A stretch of 64,000 bases of DNA from Botrytis cinerea B05.10 (Eukaryota; Ascomycota; Leotiomycetes; Helotiales; Sclerotiniaceae): contig NC_037310.1 in assembly GCF_000143535.2 (NCBI RefSeq), positions 1,860,001 to 1,924,000 on the forward strand, given 5' to 3'. Shown here piece after piece: positions 43,401 to 53,736 of the stretch. Position 1 is the first letter of the stretch; each line of letters opens with the position of its first letter. The position numbers were made by a program, and so were the translations under genes. The notes under the pieces were generated by a model. It saw only the letters and a list, made by a program, of their open reading frames with translations. It ran no database searches and was not told the origin of the DNA.

Positions 43401-46400
43401 AGGATACACTTATTTATTCGTGCGAATGCTGCGCTCACCAGGGTTGTACAGCGTGGGAGCCGATTATGAAGATGACAGCGCCCTGGAGCAAAAGCGAGTT
43501 GATTTGATCCATTCTGCTGCTATGGTGCTGGAGAAGTCTAACCTTATCAAATACGACAAGAAGACGGGTAAACTACAAGCGACTGAACTTGGTAGAATTG
43601 CATCTCATTATTACATCACGCACAACTCCATGTTGACTTACAACCACCACCTTCAACCATCAATTACGCCAATAGAACTTTTCCGCGTCTTCGCGTTGAG
43701 TGACGAATTCAAGTACATCCCAGTTCGCCAAGAAGAAAAGTTGGAACTAGCCAAACTTCTAGGACGTGTACCAATTCCTGTGAAAGAAAGTGTCGAAGAG
43801 CCTCATGCTAAGATAAATGTCCTTTTGCAGGCTTACGTTTCGAGATTGAAACTGGATGGACTAGCATTGATGGCAGATCTGGTATACGTCACTCAGTCGG
43901 CTGGAAGAATTTTACGTGCTATTTTCGAAATTACTCTTAAGAAGGGGTGGTCCTCGGTAGCCAGGACGGCTTTGGAGCTTTGCAAAATGGCAGAGAAGCG
44001 CATGTGGCCAACCATGTCACCACTTAGACAATTTGCCGGATGTCCTAGGGACATCATACAAAAAGCCGAGAGAATTGACGTTTCATGGGCCAACTACTTT
44101 GATCTTGATCCACCACGTATGGGCGAATTACTAGGTCTCCCGAAAGCAGGCCGAACTGTCTGCAATCTTGTTGCAAAGTTTCCACGATTGGAAGTGCAGG
44201 CACAAGTGCAACCGATGACGAGATCAATGCTGAGAGTAGAGTTAACCATCACACCAAAGTTTGAGTGGGACGATGAAATCCATGGTGCTGCGGAAAGTTT
44301 TTGGATCATTGCTGAAGATTGTGATGGCGAGGATATTCTTTTCCACGATCAATTCATTCTTCGCAAAGATTTTGCTCAAGCCGAAATGAACGAGCATCTT
44401 ATCGAATTTACTGTCCCAATCACAGAGCCCATGCCACCCCATTATTTCATCACTGTCGTCTCGGACAGATGGATGAATTGTGAAACCAAGCTTGCAGTCT
44501 CGTTCCAGAAACTCATCCTGCCGGAGAAATTTCCACCTCATACACCATTATTGGATTTACAGCCTTTGCCTGTTGCAGCATTAAAAGTCGATGAATTCAA
44601 ATCATTGTACCCAGACTGGGATCGATTTAACAAGATCCAGACACAAACATTTAAATCCCTTTTTGATACTGATGACAACGTATTTGTCGGGGCCCCTACC
44701 GGAAGCGGCAAGACTGTTTGCGCAGAGTTTGCGTTGCTCCATCACTGGAAAAAGGGTGAAGCAGGACGTGCTGTCTACATTGCACCATTCCAAGAACTTG
44801 TTGATCTTCGTCTTCAAGATTGGCAGAAGCGTTTTTCGACACTTCTAGGAGGCAAAGAAATTGTAAAGCTCACAGGAGAAACCACTGCCGATCTAAAACT
44901 TTTAGAGAGAGGTGACTTAATTCTCGCAACACCTTCTCAATGGGATGTTCTATCGCGACAATGGCAACGTCGGAAAAACGTGCAAAATGTTGAATTATTC
45001 ATCGCCGATGAATTGCACATGCTTGGTGGACAGGCTGGGTTTGTTTATGAGATTATTGTCTCTCGCATGCATTATATCCGATCACAAACCGAATTGCCAT
45101 TGCGAATCGTGGGGCTGAGTGTTTCGCTTGCCAATGCTCGTGATATTGGAGAATGGATAGATGCAAAGAAGCACAACATCTACAACTTTAGTCCTCACGT
45201 CCGTTCGGTTCCTCTAGAGCTCCACATTCAGTCGTTCACTATTCCCCATTTCCCCTCTCTCATGCTTGCCATGGCAAAGCCAACCTACCTTGCCATAAAT
45301 CAAATGTCGCCAGACAAGCCTGCTCTTGTATTTGTTCCTAGTAGAAAGCAAGCCCGTGCTACAACCCGTGATTTACTCCTGGCATGTCTAGCTAGCGACG
45401 ACGAAGATCGGTTCCTGCATGCCGATGTGGATGAGATGAAGCCTTTATTAGAACGAATCCAAGAAGAAGCGCTAGCAGAATCCATCTCTCATGGCATAGG
45501 TTATTATCATGAGGCTCTTAGCACAAGCGATAAACGTATCGTGAAACATCTTTACGATAATGGGGCAATACAAGTAATGGTAGCGTCTCGCGATGTTTGC
45601 TGGGAACTTGATTGCAAAGCACATTTAGTCATTGTGATGGGTACGCAGTTCTATGAAGGCAGGGAGCACCGCTACGTCGACTATCCTCTTAGCGAGATCC
45701 TACAAATGTTCGGCAAAGCAACACGACCTTTGAAAGACAAAATTAGTAGGGGCGTTTTGATGGTACCAGCTGTCAAGAGAGAGTACTACAAGAAGTTTTT
45801 GAATGAAGCTCTTCCAATCGAGAGTCATCTTCAGGTGTATTTGCATGATGCTTTCGTTTCAGAGATCAGTACCAAAATGATCGAGTCAGCTAGCGATGCC
45901 ATTAACTGGACTACTTTTACGTACTTCTATCGAAGATTGCTTGCAAACCCCAGCTACTATAGTCTCAAAGATACATCCCATGAAGGTCTTAGTGCCCACC
46001 TCTCGGAGCTTGTAGAAACTACTCTGAAAGATCTGGCCGAGTTCAAGATCATTGATTTAGATGAAGATGATGACTCTGTCACTCCATTAAACGCGGCAAT
46101 GATTGCTGCTTATTACAATATTTCATACGTCACTATGCAAACGTTCTTGCTTTCATTGACTGGCCGTACCAAGCTCAAGGGTATTTTGGAAATTGTCACT
46201 TCGGCAACTGAATTCGAAACTATCCAGATCAGAAGGCACGAAGACAGTCTGCTACGTAGAGTGTATGATCGACTTCCAGTCAAGATGGCTCAGCCAAGCT
46301 TTGATTCGCCGCACTTCAAGGCATTTGTCCTACTTCAAGCCCACTTCTCCAGAATGCAGCTACCGATTGATCTTGCTAAGGATCAAGAGATCATTCTAAC

Positions 46401-47175
46401 GAAAGTTCTTGGCCTCTTAAGTGCTACTGTAGATGTTTTATCCTCAGACGGTCATATTAACGCCATGAATGCCATGGAAATGTCGCAAATGGTCGTACAA
46501 GGGATGTGGGATCGCGATAGTCCTTTGAAACAGATTCCTCACTTCACGCCTGAGGTCATCAAGGCTGCAAACGAATCTGGGTATGTTTTAAATTTTCACA
46601 CTGATCAAGTACCCCCGCTAATCAAACACATCTACAGTATCAAGGACATCTTCGAGTTTATGGACGCAATGGATCCTTCCGAAAATCCAGACTATGAAGC
46701 TCTCATTAAAAGACTTGGTCTCTCGCAAACGCAATTGGCACAAGCAGCCAATTTCACAAATTCCAAATATCCTAACATTGAGCTTGACTTTGAAGTGGAG
46801 GATCCGGAGGAGATTGTGGCTGGATCACCAGCTTACCTTAAAATCAAGATTGTGCGAGATGTTGACGAAGATGATGCGGCAGAGGTGGATATGTCCGTAC
46901 ATGCTCCATTCTACCCCGCAAAGAAAATGGAGAATTGGTGGTTAGTCGTGGGCGATGAGGGTACGAAAACGTTACTTGCTATCAAACGGGTTACAATCGG
47001 GAAAGCGCTGAACCTTCGGCTGGAATATACGGTGCCAACACCTGGAGAGCATGATCTAAAGTTGTTCCTCATGAGCGACAGTTATGTGGGTGTCGATCAA
47101 GATCCCAGTTTCCATGTCTCGGTAGCGGAAGGAATGGATGAAGATGAAGACGAAGAAGACGATGAAGAAGAATGA
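40444..47175 (+). CDS. BRR2: U5 snRNP RNA helicase Brr2 (Ski2-like, dual cassette)
   Basis: Spliceosomal helicase that unwinds U4/U6 to activate the spliceosome. One uninterrupted frame of 2243 codons; the start MTDQQRDVSQYKYAAMSNLV is the typical Brr2 N-terminus. An acidic N-terminal region (to about residue 480) contains the plug/PWI part. Cassette 1 has motif I CAPTGSGKTNVGML (about 565), DEIH (about 678), SATLPNYRDVASFL, HHAGMNRPDR and QMLGRAGRPQYD, then a Sec63 unit. Cassette 2 has APTGSGKTVCAEFA (about 1417), DELH (about 1522), the altered motif III SVSL and the altered motif VI QMFGKATRP, followed by a second Sec63 unit ending in a very acidic tail. The inactive-looking second cassette is known for Brr2. 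Length is a little above the yeast and human proteins. No intron is needed over 6.7 kb. Confidence 0.97.
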   Translation: MTDQQRDVSQYKYAAMSNLVLQADRRFVTRRNDEVTGDPESLAGQISIRDMGSRNAREDAPKQKKKASGLPDVERGGYREGEDVLEREQRKRKRGEPAQLRGTGILSAADALVEGIRYRPRTSATRATYDLILTTVANNLGDVPHEVVRSATDAVLEYLKDDDMKDFDKKKEIDDLLGASMNPKQFNELVNLGKKITDYDAQDEDEEMADGDNGGENGAEIDDRQGVAVVFDDNSDEEGDEVLNEIREESSEDEDDAQDRPGDEEVAKAGGAGVDRDEESQELPEEEAIIMDSGSTQNADSSKDKKDFIPAREIDAYWLQRQIGSVYTDAHVQQLKTQEVLHTLSGAPAEEGGDEKPLREIENDLAELFDYEHHELVHKLIANRDKVVWLTRLARAEDAEARGVVEREIASEGLRWILDELRGGAPADGSKKRKLEMKMDIDVPAEYINGGTKNEQKDGDGLVGGLQPRKLINLENLVFDQGNHLMTNPKVKLPEGSTKRTFKGYEEIHVPPPKKRNDPSDRDIPVTEMPEWARVPFSSTVKLNKIQSQCFPTAFEDDGNMLICAPTGSGKTNVGMLTILREIGKNRNPETGEINLDAFKIVYIAPLKALVQEQVGNFGARLKPYGIQVSELTGDRQLTKQQIADTQIIVTTPEKWDVITRKATDLSYTNLVRLIIIDEIHLLHDDRGPVLESIVSRTIRKMEQTGDPVRLIGLSATLPNYRDVASFLRVDPLKGMFHFDGSYRPCPLRQEFVGITEKKAIKQLKTMNDVTYTKVLEHVGTNRNQMIIFVHSRKETAKTARYIRDKALEMETIGQILRSDVSGTRETLASEAEEVSDRELKDLLPYGFGIHHAGMNRPDRTSVEELFHEGLIQVLVCTATLAWGVNLPAHTVIIKGTQVYSPEKGSWVELSPQDVLQMLGRAGRPQYDTYGEGIIITTQNEMQYYLSLLNQQLPIESQFVSRLVDNLNAEVVLGNVRSRDEGVDWLGYTYLFVRMLRSPGLYSVGADYEDDSALEQKRVDLIHSAAMVLEKSNLIKYDKKTGKLQATELGRIASHYYITHNSMLTYNHHLQPSITPIELFRVFALSDEFKYIPVRQEEKLELAKLLGRVPIPVKESVEEPHAKINVLLQAYVSRLKLDGLALMADLVYVTQSAGRILRAIFEITLKKGWSSVARTALELCKMAEKRMWPTMSPLRQFAGCPRDIIQKAERIDVSWANYFDLDPPRMGELLGLPKAGRTVCNLVAKFPRLEVQAQVQPMTRSMLRVELTITPKFEWDDEIHGAAESFWIIAEDCDGEDILFHDQFILRKDFAQAEMNEHLIEFTVPITEPMPPHYFITVVSDRWMNCETKLAVSFQKLILPEKFPPHTPLLDLQPLPVAALKVDEFKSLYPDWDRFNKIQTQTFKSLFDTDDNVFVGAPTGSGKTVCAEFALLHHWKKGEAGRAVYIAPFQELVDLRLQDWQKRFSTLLGGKEIVKLTGETTADLKLLERGDLILATPSQWDVLSRQWQRRKNVQNVELFIADELHMLGGQAGFVYEIIVSRMHYIRSQTELPLRIVGLSVSLANARDIGEWIDAKKHNIYNFSPHVRSVPLELHIQSFTIPHFPSLMLAMAKPTYLAINQMSPDKPALVFVPSRKQARATTRDLLLACLASDDEDRFLHADVDEMKPLLERIQEEALAESISHGIGYYHEALSTSDKRIVKHLYDNGAIQVMVASRDVCWELDCKAHLVIVMGTQFYEGREHRYVDYPLSEILQMFGKATRPLKDKISRGVLMVPAVKREYYKKFLNEALPIESHLQVYLHDAFVSEISTKMIESASDAINWTTFTYFYRRLLANPSYYSLKDTSHEGLSAHLSELVETTLKDLAEFKIIDLDEDDDSVTPLNAAMIAAYYNISYVTMQTFLLSLTGRTKLKGILEIVTSATEFETIQIRRHEDSLLRRVYDRLPVKMAQPSFDSPHFKAFVLLQAHFSRMQLPIDLAKDQEIILTKVLGLLSATVDVLSSDGHINAMNAMEMSQMVVQGMWDRDSPLKQIPHFTPEVIKAANESGYVLNFHTDQVPPLIKHIYSIKDIFEFMDAMDPSENPDYEALIKRLGLSQTQLAQAANFTNSKYPNIELDFEVEDPEEIVAGSPAYLKIKIVRDVDEDDAAEVDMSVHAPFYPAKKMENWWLVVGDEGTKTLLAIKRVTIGKALNLRLEYTVPTPGEHDLKLFLMSDSYVGVDQDPSFHVSVAEGMDEDEDEEDDEEE

Positions 47176-47928
47176 GCCACTTTCCCCCTTTTGTCTCGAC
47201 GAAGCATTGCTGTATAATAGATAGGTTTAGTTGGTCAAAAGCATATCTCGAGATTGATTGATTTGCTCGGGGGTTGCCTTGGATTCCGCATCCTCATTGG
47301 GTTTTGTTCGATATTTGTGACTGTGCTGCCTGTGCCACGGACGCCGCTCGCAAAGTGATTGGCTACGTCAGAAGGTGGCCCAACAGTGGGCGGATTCTTA
47401 CTCGTGTGTTGATCATGACACGACAGAAGGTTCTGTCAATGATGTCTTATTGATCTTATTTTATTTTTCAATTCTTTCTTGTTTATTATGTATGTCAAAA
47501 AATTCTCTGTCATCATCTCTTTCTCTTCAACAATACCTTTTCACTATTGACATTGAATGTCATATTCAATTACAAGTTAGTACAGCTTTGTTACTGTACT
47601 GTTATTATCTGGAACTCACTTTTCGCGTCACCCTCTCCGACTAATATCCGGGAGGCTGGGGGTAGTCGAGAGTGTATTGTGTACAGAATCCACCGCACCA
47701 CCACCACGTGACTATTGCCTCACTAGCGCGCAGGCGTAACTTCTTTTCAAGCGACATTTTGATTTCCAGAATTCCTTCTTCCCAAGCAGCAACAAAAAGT
47801 TATCACCTCCATCAGATTATTTATCCACGACCATCTTAATCATCTCACGCATTCTTTACGCGTCAATAAATATCCTACCAACACGCCTTACATATATCAT
47901 TGAACTTTTTTGAAGCTGTGTCGCGACA
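47176..47928. other. Intergenic region BRR2 to PWWP gene
   Basis: About 750 bp with the BRR2 3' end and the promoter/leader of the next gene. No further gene seen. Confidence 0.45.
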
Positions 47929-50053
47929 ATGGCGGATGAGGCAAGCACGCGAGATGAGGTGGTGCCCCCTCAGTCCCCAGGCACTTCAGCTCCAGATGCT
48001 GTTGTAGAGCCCCAAGTCGATGTGTCGGAAGGCGCCAACGGGAGCAATGGTGTTGAGGATGAAGCTGTTTCCGAGGATCCAGTCGCGACTTCCGGTACGA
48101 GCGCGACGGAAGAAGGTACAATTGCTTTTCTATTGTCTCAATTTCCATCACTTTTCTCTTACTAATCTAATTTGTTTAGTTAAAGATAGCAACGCCGAAG
48201 CTAAATCTGAAAAAATGGACGAACAAACAATTCCCGATCGCTCAGTGCAGGAGGCGCCGCCCGCGTCTACCCCCGCAGATGGCGACGATGCAGAATTGAA
48301 GGGCGAAGAACAATCAGAGGATGGAGCTCCAGTAGCGGACGAGTCTGCAGAGTTAGCAGATGCTACCGCTAGCACACCAGCTTCAGCCAGCAAGTTAAAG
48401 GGTCGACGCAAGTCTAACGTGCCAGAACATAAGAAAAAGTTGAACAAAAAGCAATCCAAGGCGAAGTTGACGCATACGGATGCGAAACCCGGCGATTACT
48501 TCTATGTGCGATTGAAGGGGTATCCTTTGTGGCCTGCAATTGTCTGCGACGAGGATATGCTTCCCAGCACCCTCATCAAATCTCGCCCAGTCACAGCAAT
48601 GAGAGCAGACGGTACATACAGAAGTGATTACGAAGATGGCGGTTCTAAGGCTAAAGACAGAACTTTCCCTGTCATGTATCTTTTCACGAATGAGTTGTGA
48701 GTAGCGCTCAGCAAACCTCCTTAGATGAATCTTACTGATCAATTTAGTGGCTGGATACCAAATTACGACCTCCTTGATCTCGATCTAGATACCGTCGGGG
48801 ATGTTCCCAGTAACATGCGCAAAGATTTGTATGCTGCGCATCAACTTGCCGCCGAAAAAAACGACTTAGATTATTTCAAAACTGTCTTAACAGATTTCAT
48901 GGAGCAGAAGAGAGCGGACGAGGAAGCCAAAGAGGCTGCAAAGGCGGCCAAGAAGGCAAAGAAAGAGAAGAAAGAAAAGACGCCAAAGAAAGCTGCCCCT
49001 AAATCGGATGACAATGAAGACACAGAGATGATGGACGTCAGTGCTATTCCTGATGACGAGGAGGTCGAAGCACCAAAATCAACCCAGAAGAAGCGCAAAA
49101 ACCCTTCACAGGTTCCCGAGGATGATACAGTATGTTGCCATTCTAGTATGAGTTTTACACTATTATCAAGACTAACACAATAACCCAGCAGCAGCCTGAT
49201 ACCGCCCCAAAGAAGCCTCGTATCAAGTTGAACAATACTCCAAAGGCTGCGAATGGTACATCTACGCCAAAGCCTGCCAAAGAAGCAAAGGAGCCCAAGT
49301 CTGCAAAGGATAAGAGCAAGACAAAGAAGGCTGCTGCGAAAAGCAAAGACACCGCCCCTGTCGCTCCTCCTGAACCAGAACTCACCCCAGAAGAGAAAAG
49401 GGTAAAGAAAGAGGTTCGTTGACTTCCTTTAACACCTTAGTGAATGTTTCTAACAATTATTCTAGAAAGAGATCCTGTTCTTGAGGCACAAGCTCCAAAA
49501 AGGTCTTCTAACTAAAGATCAAGAGCCCAAGGCAGATGAGATGCAGCAAATGTCCGAGTATGTGAACAAACTCGAAGGTTATGCCGATCTCGAGGTTAGC
49601 ATCATCAGAGTAACCAAAATAAACAAAGTTCTCAAGGCTATTTTGAAGCTACCTGTCATTCCCAAAGAAGATGAATTTCAGTTCAAATCAAGGTCTCAGA
49701 GCTTACTTGATAAATGGAACAGACTTCTCGCCAGCGAACAGGTTGCACCAGCTATCACCGAGGCCCCTGTCAACGGTACCAGCGAGGACAGTAAGGAGAA
49801 AGACGAGCCAAAATCCGACAGCGTGGCAGCAAATGGTGTCGCCGAAGCCGATGAGTCAAAGACAGAGGAAAAATCACCTGTTATCGACACGCCACTTACC
49901 GCGCTACCCAAAGAAGAGGTTGCCAGCAATGACGACCCCGCCCCTGCCGCAGAAGAATCTCCAAAGGTAAAGCCCCTTCTAGAAAAATTGAGGCAATAGA
50001 TGTTAATAGGATACTAGGAAGCGGAAGCACCAGCTGTTGAATCAGAAGCATGA
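47929..50053 (+). CDS. PWWP-domain chromatin protein
   Basis: Likely nuclear protein that reads methylated histone H3 (typically H3K36me) and DNA through its PWWP domain. Exons: 47929-48115, 48180-48696, 48748-49129, 49189-49413, 49466-49966 and 50018-50053, 615 codons plus stop; every phase agrees. An acidic Ala/Glu-rich N-terminus and a Lys-rich stretch precede the PWWP domain (about residue 175): KPGDYFYVRLKGYPLWPAIV, PVMYLFTNELFGWIPNYDL. Then a Lys/Ala/Glu helix, a Lys-rich linker (AKKAKKEKKEKTPKKAAPK) and a helical domain (EILFLRHKLQKGLL; MSEYVNKLEGYADLEVSIIR; TKINKVLKAILKLPVIPKED) that resembles the TFIIS-N/LEDGF integrase-binding fold. The motif is PLWP in place of PWWP. It ends in an acidic tail. 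Comparable to Ioc4/Pdp-type proteins, but orthology is not certain. Confidence 0.88.
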
Positions 50054-50865
50054 ATTATTCTCCCTCTGAGGGAAGCAACAAATACACCAGCTTAGGCCAA
50101 ACAGTTTGCGGCCAGCGTGTGCGATCAGCATCAAGATCGGTTAATGGGCAGAATTGGCCCCCTTTAGGTCTCCAGTCGTCGTATTTTCAGGCATCGTCCC
50201 GCCTTGAGGTTGATAATTTTGCATTTGCTTTGCGGGTTCCCCTTGTAACACTAAGAGCTATCGGATTGTTATTTCTTTTAACCCCTGGCTTTTCAGAATG
50301 CCAAAAATCACCCTTGTACAAATTTCCTTTTCTGAAAAGCAAGTTATGGCGGACGCGTGGGGAGTTGACTGCGGATTTTCAAGTTGGCCCGGATGAACGC
50401 TCACTTTGCTTCTTTGACATTAAGGTTTTCTTCAATTTACGTTAGGAAATTGGCCCAAATCACAAATAAGATACTAAAACATTGATGGCAATTCCCAAAT
50501 TACTTGACTGTTCTCTGATTAGATCTTAATAGATCACAGAGAACTTGCGCGTTTGTGAATGTGATTTTGTACAATTATACCTTAAACACCCCGTTTGACT
50601 TCAGCTTCTCTGTCATCAAAGCACCAAAAAACTTCTAGGTGTTTTCGGAGCCTGCTTTTGAACCATTGCTAAACATGAAGAACTGGCACGCCAAATTATG
50701 AATGAGCGAATCTATGTACCTAGTAGTAAATAAATGTACGGCGAGTATGCATGGGGAATGCGGGATTCACCGCCTCCTTATCAGGAGTCGTTGCTGGCAG
50801 AATTATTTATCGCAAAAATAAAATTTGTCGATCTGAATTCACAAAAACCTCATACACAATATACA
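50054..50865. other. Intergenic region
   Basis: About 810 bp between two plus-strand genes. A 131-codon frame at 50050-50445 overlaps the PWWP stop and has no resemblance to known proteins; I do not call it. Confidence 0.45.
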
Positions 50866-52092
50866 ATGTCCGCCCCTACCCCCGAAATTCTTCGATTTAC
50901 GACCCATAAGTCTCTGAGCCACCGACTCGTTCTCTCTGCTTTAACAGGTCGACCGATTCATATCTCACAGATCCGAAGTTCCTCACCTACCAATCCGGGT
51001 CTTGCACCTCACGAAGTATCCTTCTTGCGCCTCTTAGAATCCGTCAGCAATGGATCATCTGTACAGATATCTTACACCGGTACAACGCTGGTCTACAATC
51101 CAGGTGTTATAGCGGGGTCAATTGATGGATTGGGTGCAGATGTGGATGGAGTGATAAAGTGTCACTTGCCGGCAAATAATACTCGGGGAGTTAGTTATTT
51201 CTTGCTGCCTTTATGTATGCTTGCGCCTTTTGCAAAGAAGGCCGTTAATGTAAGGTTTGAGGGAGAAGGAGTCATCACAAGTTCAACGGAAGCAGGAGAC
51301 ATATCAGTGGATAGCGTCAGAACGGCCATTCTACCACTTTACGAACCATTCGGGATCATGGCAAGCAAATTAGAAATCAGAGTTTTACAGAGAAGTTGTC
51401 CGGGTGCGGGAGGCAAGGGTGGCGGAGGTGTAGTAGAGTTACGGTTTGGCAGCCAGATCAAGGCGTTACCTAAAACTTTGCATCTGAACAGGAGTCCCGG
51501 AAGGGTGAGGAGGATAAGAGGAGTGGCATATGCGACAGGTGTGAGCAACAGTCATAATGCGAGAATGATACACGAGGCTAGGGGAATTTTGAATCCATTG
51601 GTAGGAGATATCCATATTGCGACACAGTACGATCAAGCGCCATTAGTATCAGCAAAGGACAAAACGAACCCAAGCGCGAAAAAGAGGACAGGAGTAGGTT
51701 TTGGATTGGCATTGATTGCGGAGACCAGTTCTGCGGGTGTAATATATACGGCGGATGTGGTCTCCCCGAGTGCAGGAGGTGTCGCGCCTGAAGATATTGG
51801 AAAGCAGTGTGCATATCAGTTGCTAGAAATTATATCGCAAGGAGGGTGCGTGACGAAGGCTGGAGCACCCACAGTACTGACAATGATGGCAATGGGTTCA
51901 GAGGATATCGGCAGATTGAGATTAGGACGAGAAATAATAGCCTCAGAGGATCTAATAACACTAGGAAGAGATCTGAAAAAGTTCGGGGCAAGCAGTTGGG
52001 GTTTACGGGACGTGGAAGAAGACGAAAGCGAGGATATCATAGTAAGCGTTAAGGGCACGGGGGTGGGAAATGTTGGCAGAGGCGTACAGTAG
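50866..52092 (+). CDS. RCL1: RNA 3'-phosphate cyclase-like protein Rcl1
   Basis: Nucleolar factor of the small-subunit processome, partner of the GTPase Bms1, needed for early pre-rRNA cleavage at site A2. One frame of 408 codons from the ATG at 50866. Family segments: LSHRLVLSALTGRPIHISQI, NPGLAPHEVSFLRLLESVSN, ISYTGTTLVYNPGVIAGS, LPLCMLAPFAKKAVNVRFEG, VELRFGSQIKALPKTLHLN, RRIRGVAYATGVSNSHNARM and AYQLLEIISQGGCVTKAGAP. It lacks the His nucleophile signature of true RNA cyclases, as known for Rcl1. The open frame extends upstream to 50734, but the extra 44 residues have no family match, so the downstream start is preferred. Converges on the DUF1746 gene with 133 bp between stops. Confidence 0.95.
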   Translation: MSAPTPEILRFTTHKSLSHRLVLSALTGRPIHISQIRSSSPTNPGLAPHEVSFLRLLESVSNGSSVQISYTGTTLVYNPGVIAGSIDGLGADVDGVIKCHLPANNTRGVSYFLLPLCMLAPFAKKAVNVRFEGEGVITSSTEAGDISVDSVRTAILPLYEPFGIMASKLEIRVLQRSCPGAGGKGGGGVVELRFGSQIKALPKTLHLNRSPGRVRRIRGVAYATGVSNSHNARMIHEARGILNPLVGDIHIATQYDQAPLVSAKDKTNPSAKKRTGVGFGLALIAETSSAGVIYTADVVSPSAGGVAPEDIGKQCAYQLLEIISQGGCVTKAGAPTVLTMMAMGSEDIGRLRLGREIIASEDLITLGRDLKKFGASSWGLRDVEEDESEDIIVSVKGTGVGNVGRGVQ

Positions 52093-52225
52093 CATAATAA
52101 AGCCAGTTATCACCCGTTTATTTATATCCATAACAACAAATATTTACCATATATAGTATTATGTGCAAGTTACATCAACTTCTTAACACTTTTTGTGAAA
52201 TCTCCCTTTGAGCGTCTTGAATGGA

Positions 52226-53273
52226 TTATTGCAAGCTGCGCTGAAATCTTCGAGCAATGAAATCAAGCCTCGGGTTCCTTGCCGTAAGTTCGGCGACATT
52301 AGCAGACAAAGAGTTTGCCCGTGACGACCCAGAAGCGGCCCCTGAGAGTGCCAACTGACTGCGAAGGGTATCTAAAACACTGAACTCCCCTATAACGGCT
52401 GTCCCTGACCAAAAAATATCCAATGGGCTATCATCCGGTTCTCTATTTACCGGTTCAGCTAGCAACTCTTCTCGTTCATCTTGCTCATTCGCTCCTGCAG
52501 CGAATTCTCGAGTTCGCGGACGAGAGGCAGCTCCTGTGGAACCCAGCGACTGCATTTCAATGTCCTCCAGCCCGGCAACAGGATCCCTCAATACGCCTCG
52601 TTCCTCTGCATCATAATCTTGTGTGGGGGGCGGTGTTTGCCCATCGGCAGTTTTCTTTCCATAGGCCGTCAAAAACTTGTCAAGCTTCTCTCTATCCAGA
52701 TGAATTGTGAATAATATGGCTTGTAAAATCAACACGAGCAGATCCAAGACTACCAATTTCAGCTTCGATGAAGGGCCTTTTTGACCAATAAGGTCGATTA
52801 TAATTCCCCCGTGAAGATATCCTCTCATCTCCTCCGTAGATCTCGATGGCGCAAGGAAAAGGTGTAAAAATATACAAAGAATATTCGTGCCCAGCAGCAT
52901 TACGACCCATGAGGAACTTTGAGGCGGCTGTCTAACATTCTTTGGCTTTGGCGTAAGAATAATGAATTGAGTGAGGGCACGTATGAAGAGTTGGAAGAAC
53001 GAGCAGCTTTGAGTGTGTTAGCTTGAGCAAATCAAGAAGGTTGGAAAGAGCGACATACTCCATGTAATATAAGACGCATAATTGACAGTAAACCGCAAAG
53101 TCGAGATTTGCCATCAACGAGCTTGCTAACTCATACTTCTTTCTCATTTGTTCATAAGCTCTTTTTTGAGCGGGAGTGCTGGAGCGATGTCGACGTCGCC
53201 GGCTCGATGGCCCACTTCTGCCATTGGGAGGGGTTGCCGATGGGCCCGATACTGATGTGAAATCATTGTTCAT
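52226..53273 (-). CDS. DSC4: DUF1746 membrane protein, Dsc E3 ligase subunit 4-like
   Basis: In fission yeast, Dsc4 is a DUF1746 subunit of the Golgi Dsc ubiquitin ligase that activates the SREBP factor; the role here is inferred from that family. Exons: 53273-53059 and 53006-52226, 331 codons plus stop. The intron has a GCTAAC branch site just upstream of the CTCAAAG acceptor. The N-terminus is Ser/Arg-rich (GPSSRRRRHRSSTPAQKRAY). The DUF1746 part shows KKYELASSLMANLDFAVYCQ, a TM segment LFIRALTQFIIL, a second TM (WVVMLLGTNILCIFLHLFLA), HGGIIIDLIGQKGPSSKLKL and a third TM (LVVLDLLVLILQAILFTIHL). The C-terminus is soluble and acidic. A 64-codon upstream ORF ends 5 bp before the start codon. 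Confidence 0.85.
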
Positions 53274-53736
53274 TGCTTTCAGGAGTCATTGATGATTTGA
53301 GATGATTTGTATGGGAGGGGTCGGAAGTTTAGAAGTTCACATCTTTTTTGAACATGAAAAGTAGAGGGCAAGTAAGACTTGCAGCTCTGATAAATCACTG
53401 GTCCGATTATCAAAAGCTTTTGAAGCTGTTGATGCGCAACAGGATGGAATAGGCGACAGAGTGGATTGGACATTGCAGGGTTGTTTGGTCGTACTTACAT
53501 AAGCACAACTGTAATGGATTCGTCAGGTCAGATTTGAGTCTGTCACACGCTTCCAATCGTTCAAAAGAGATGAATTACACGGTAATCGTTCTATTCTTTA
53601 TATTCAAATGGCCGTGACAGTCAGTGCAAGATAATAGCTATATAAATTGTATTCATGTGTTGATTTCAGTGCTGCAGTGCAAATTGCAATGCCACTTCCT
53701 TCCAAGCACAGAAAATTGGACGATGCACCCCTTTTC
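53274..53736. other. Intergenic region with possible uORF
   Basis: About 460 bp between the Dsc4-like start and the 3' end of the 2EXR gene, both minus strand. A 64-codon frame (53473-53279, minus) stops just before the Dsc4-like ATG; it may be an upstream ORF if the transcript starts far enough upstream. Confidence 0.4.

Noticed and set aside
50050..50445. 131-codon ORF overlapping the stop of the PWWP gene
   Set aside because: Different frame from the PWWP gene, no resemblance to known proteins, and probably 3' untranslated region.
50734..50865. Upstream in-frame extension of RCL1 by 44 codons
   Set aside because: The extension has no family match, and the ATG at 50866 gives the usual Rcl1 N-terminus.
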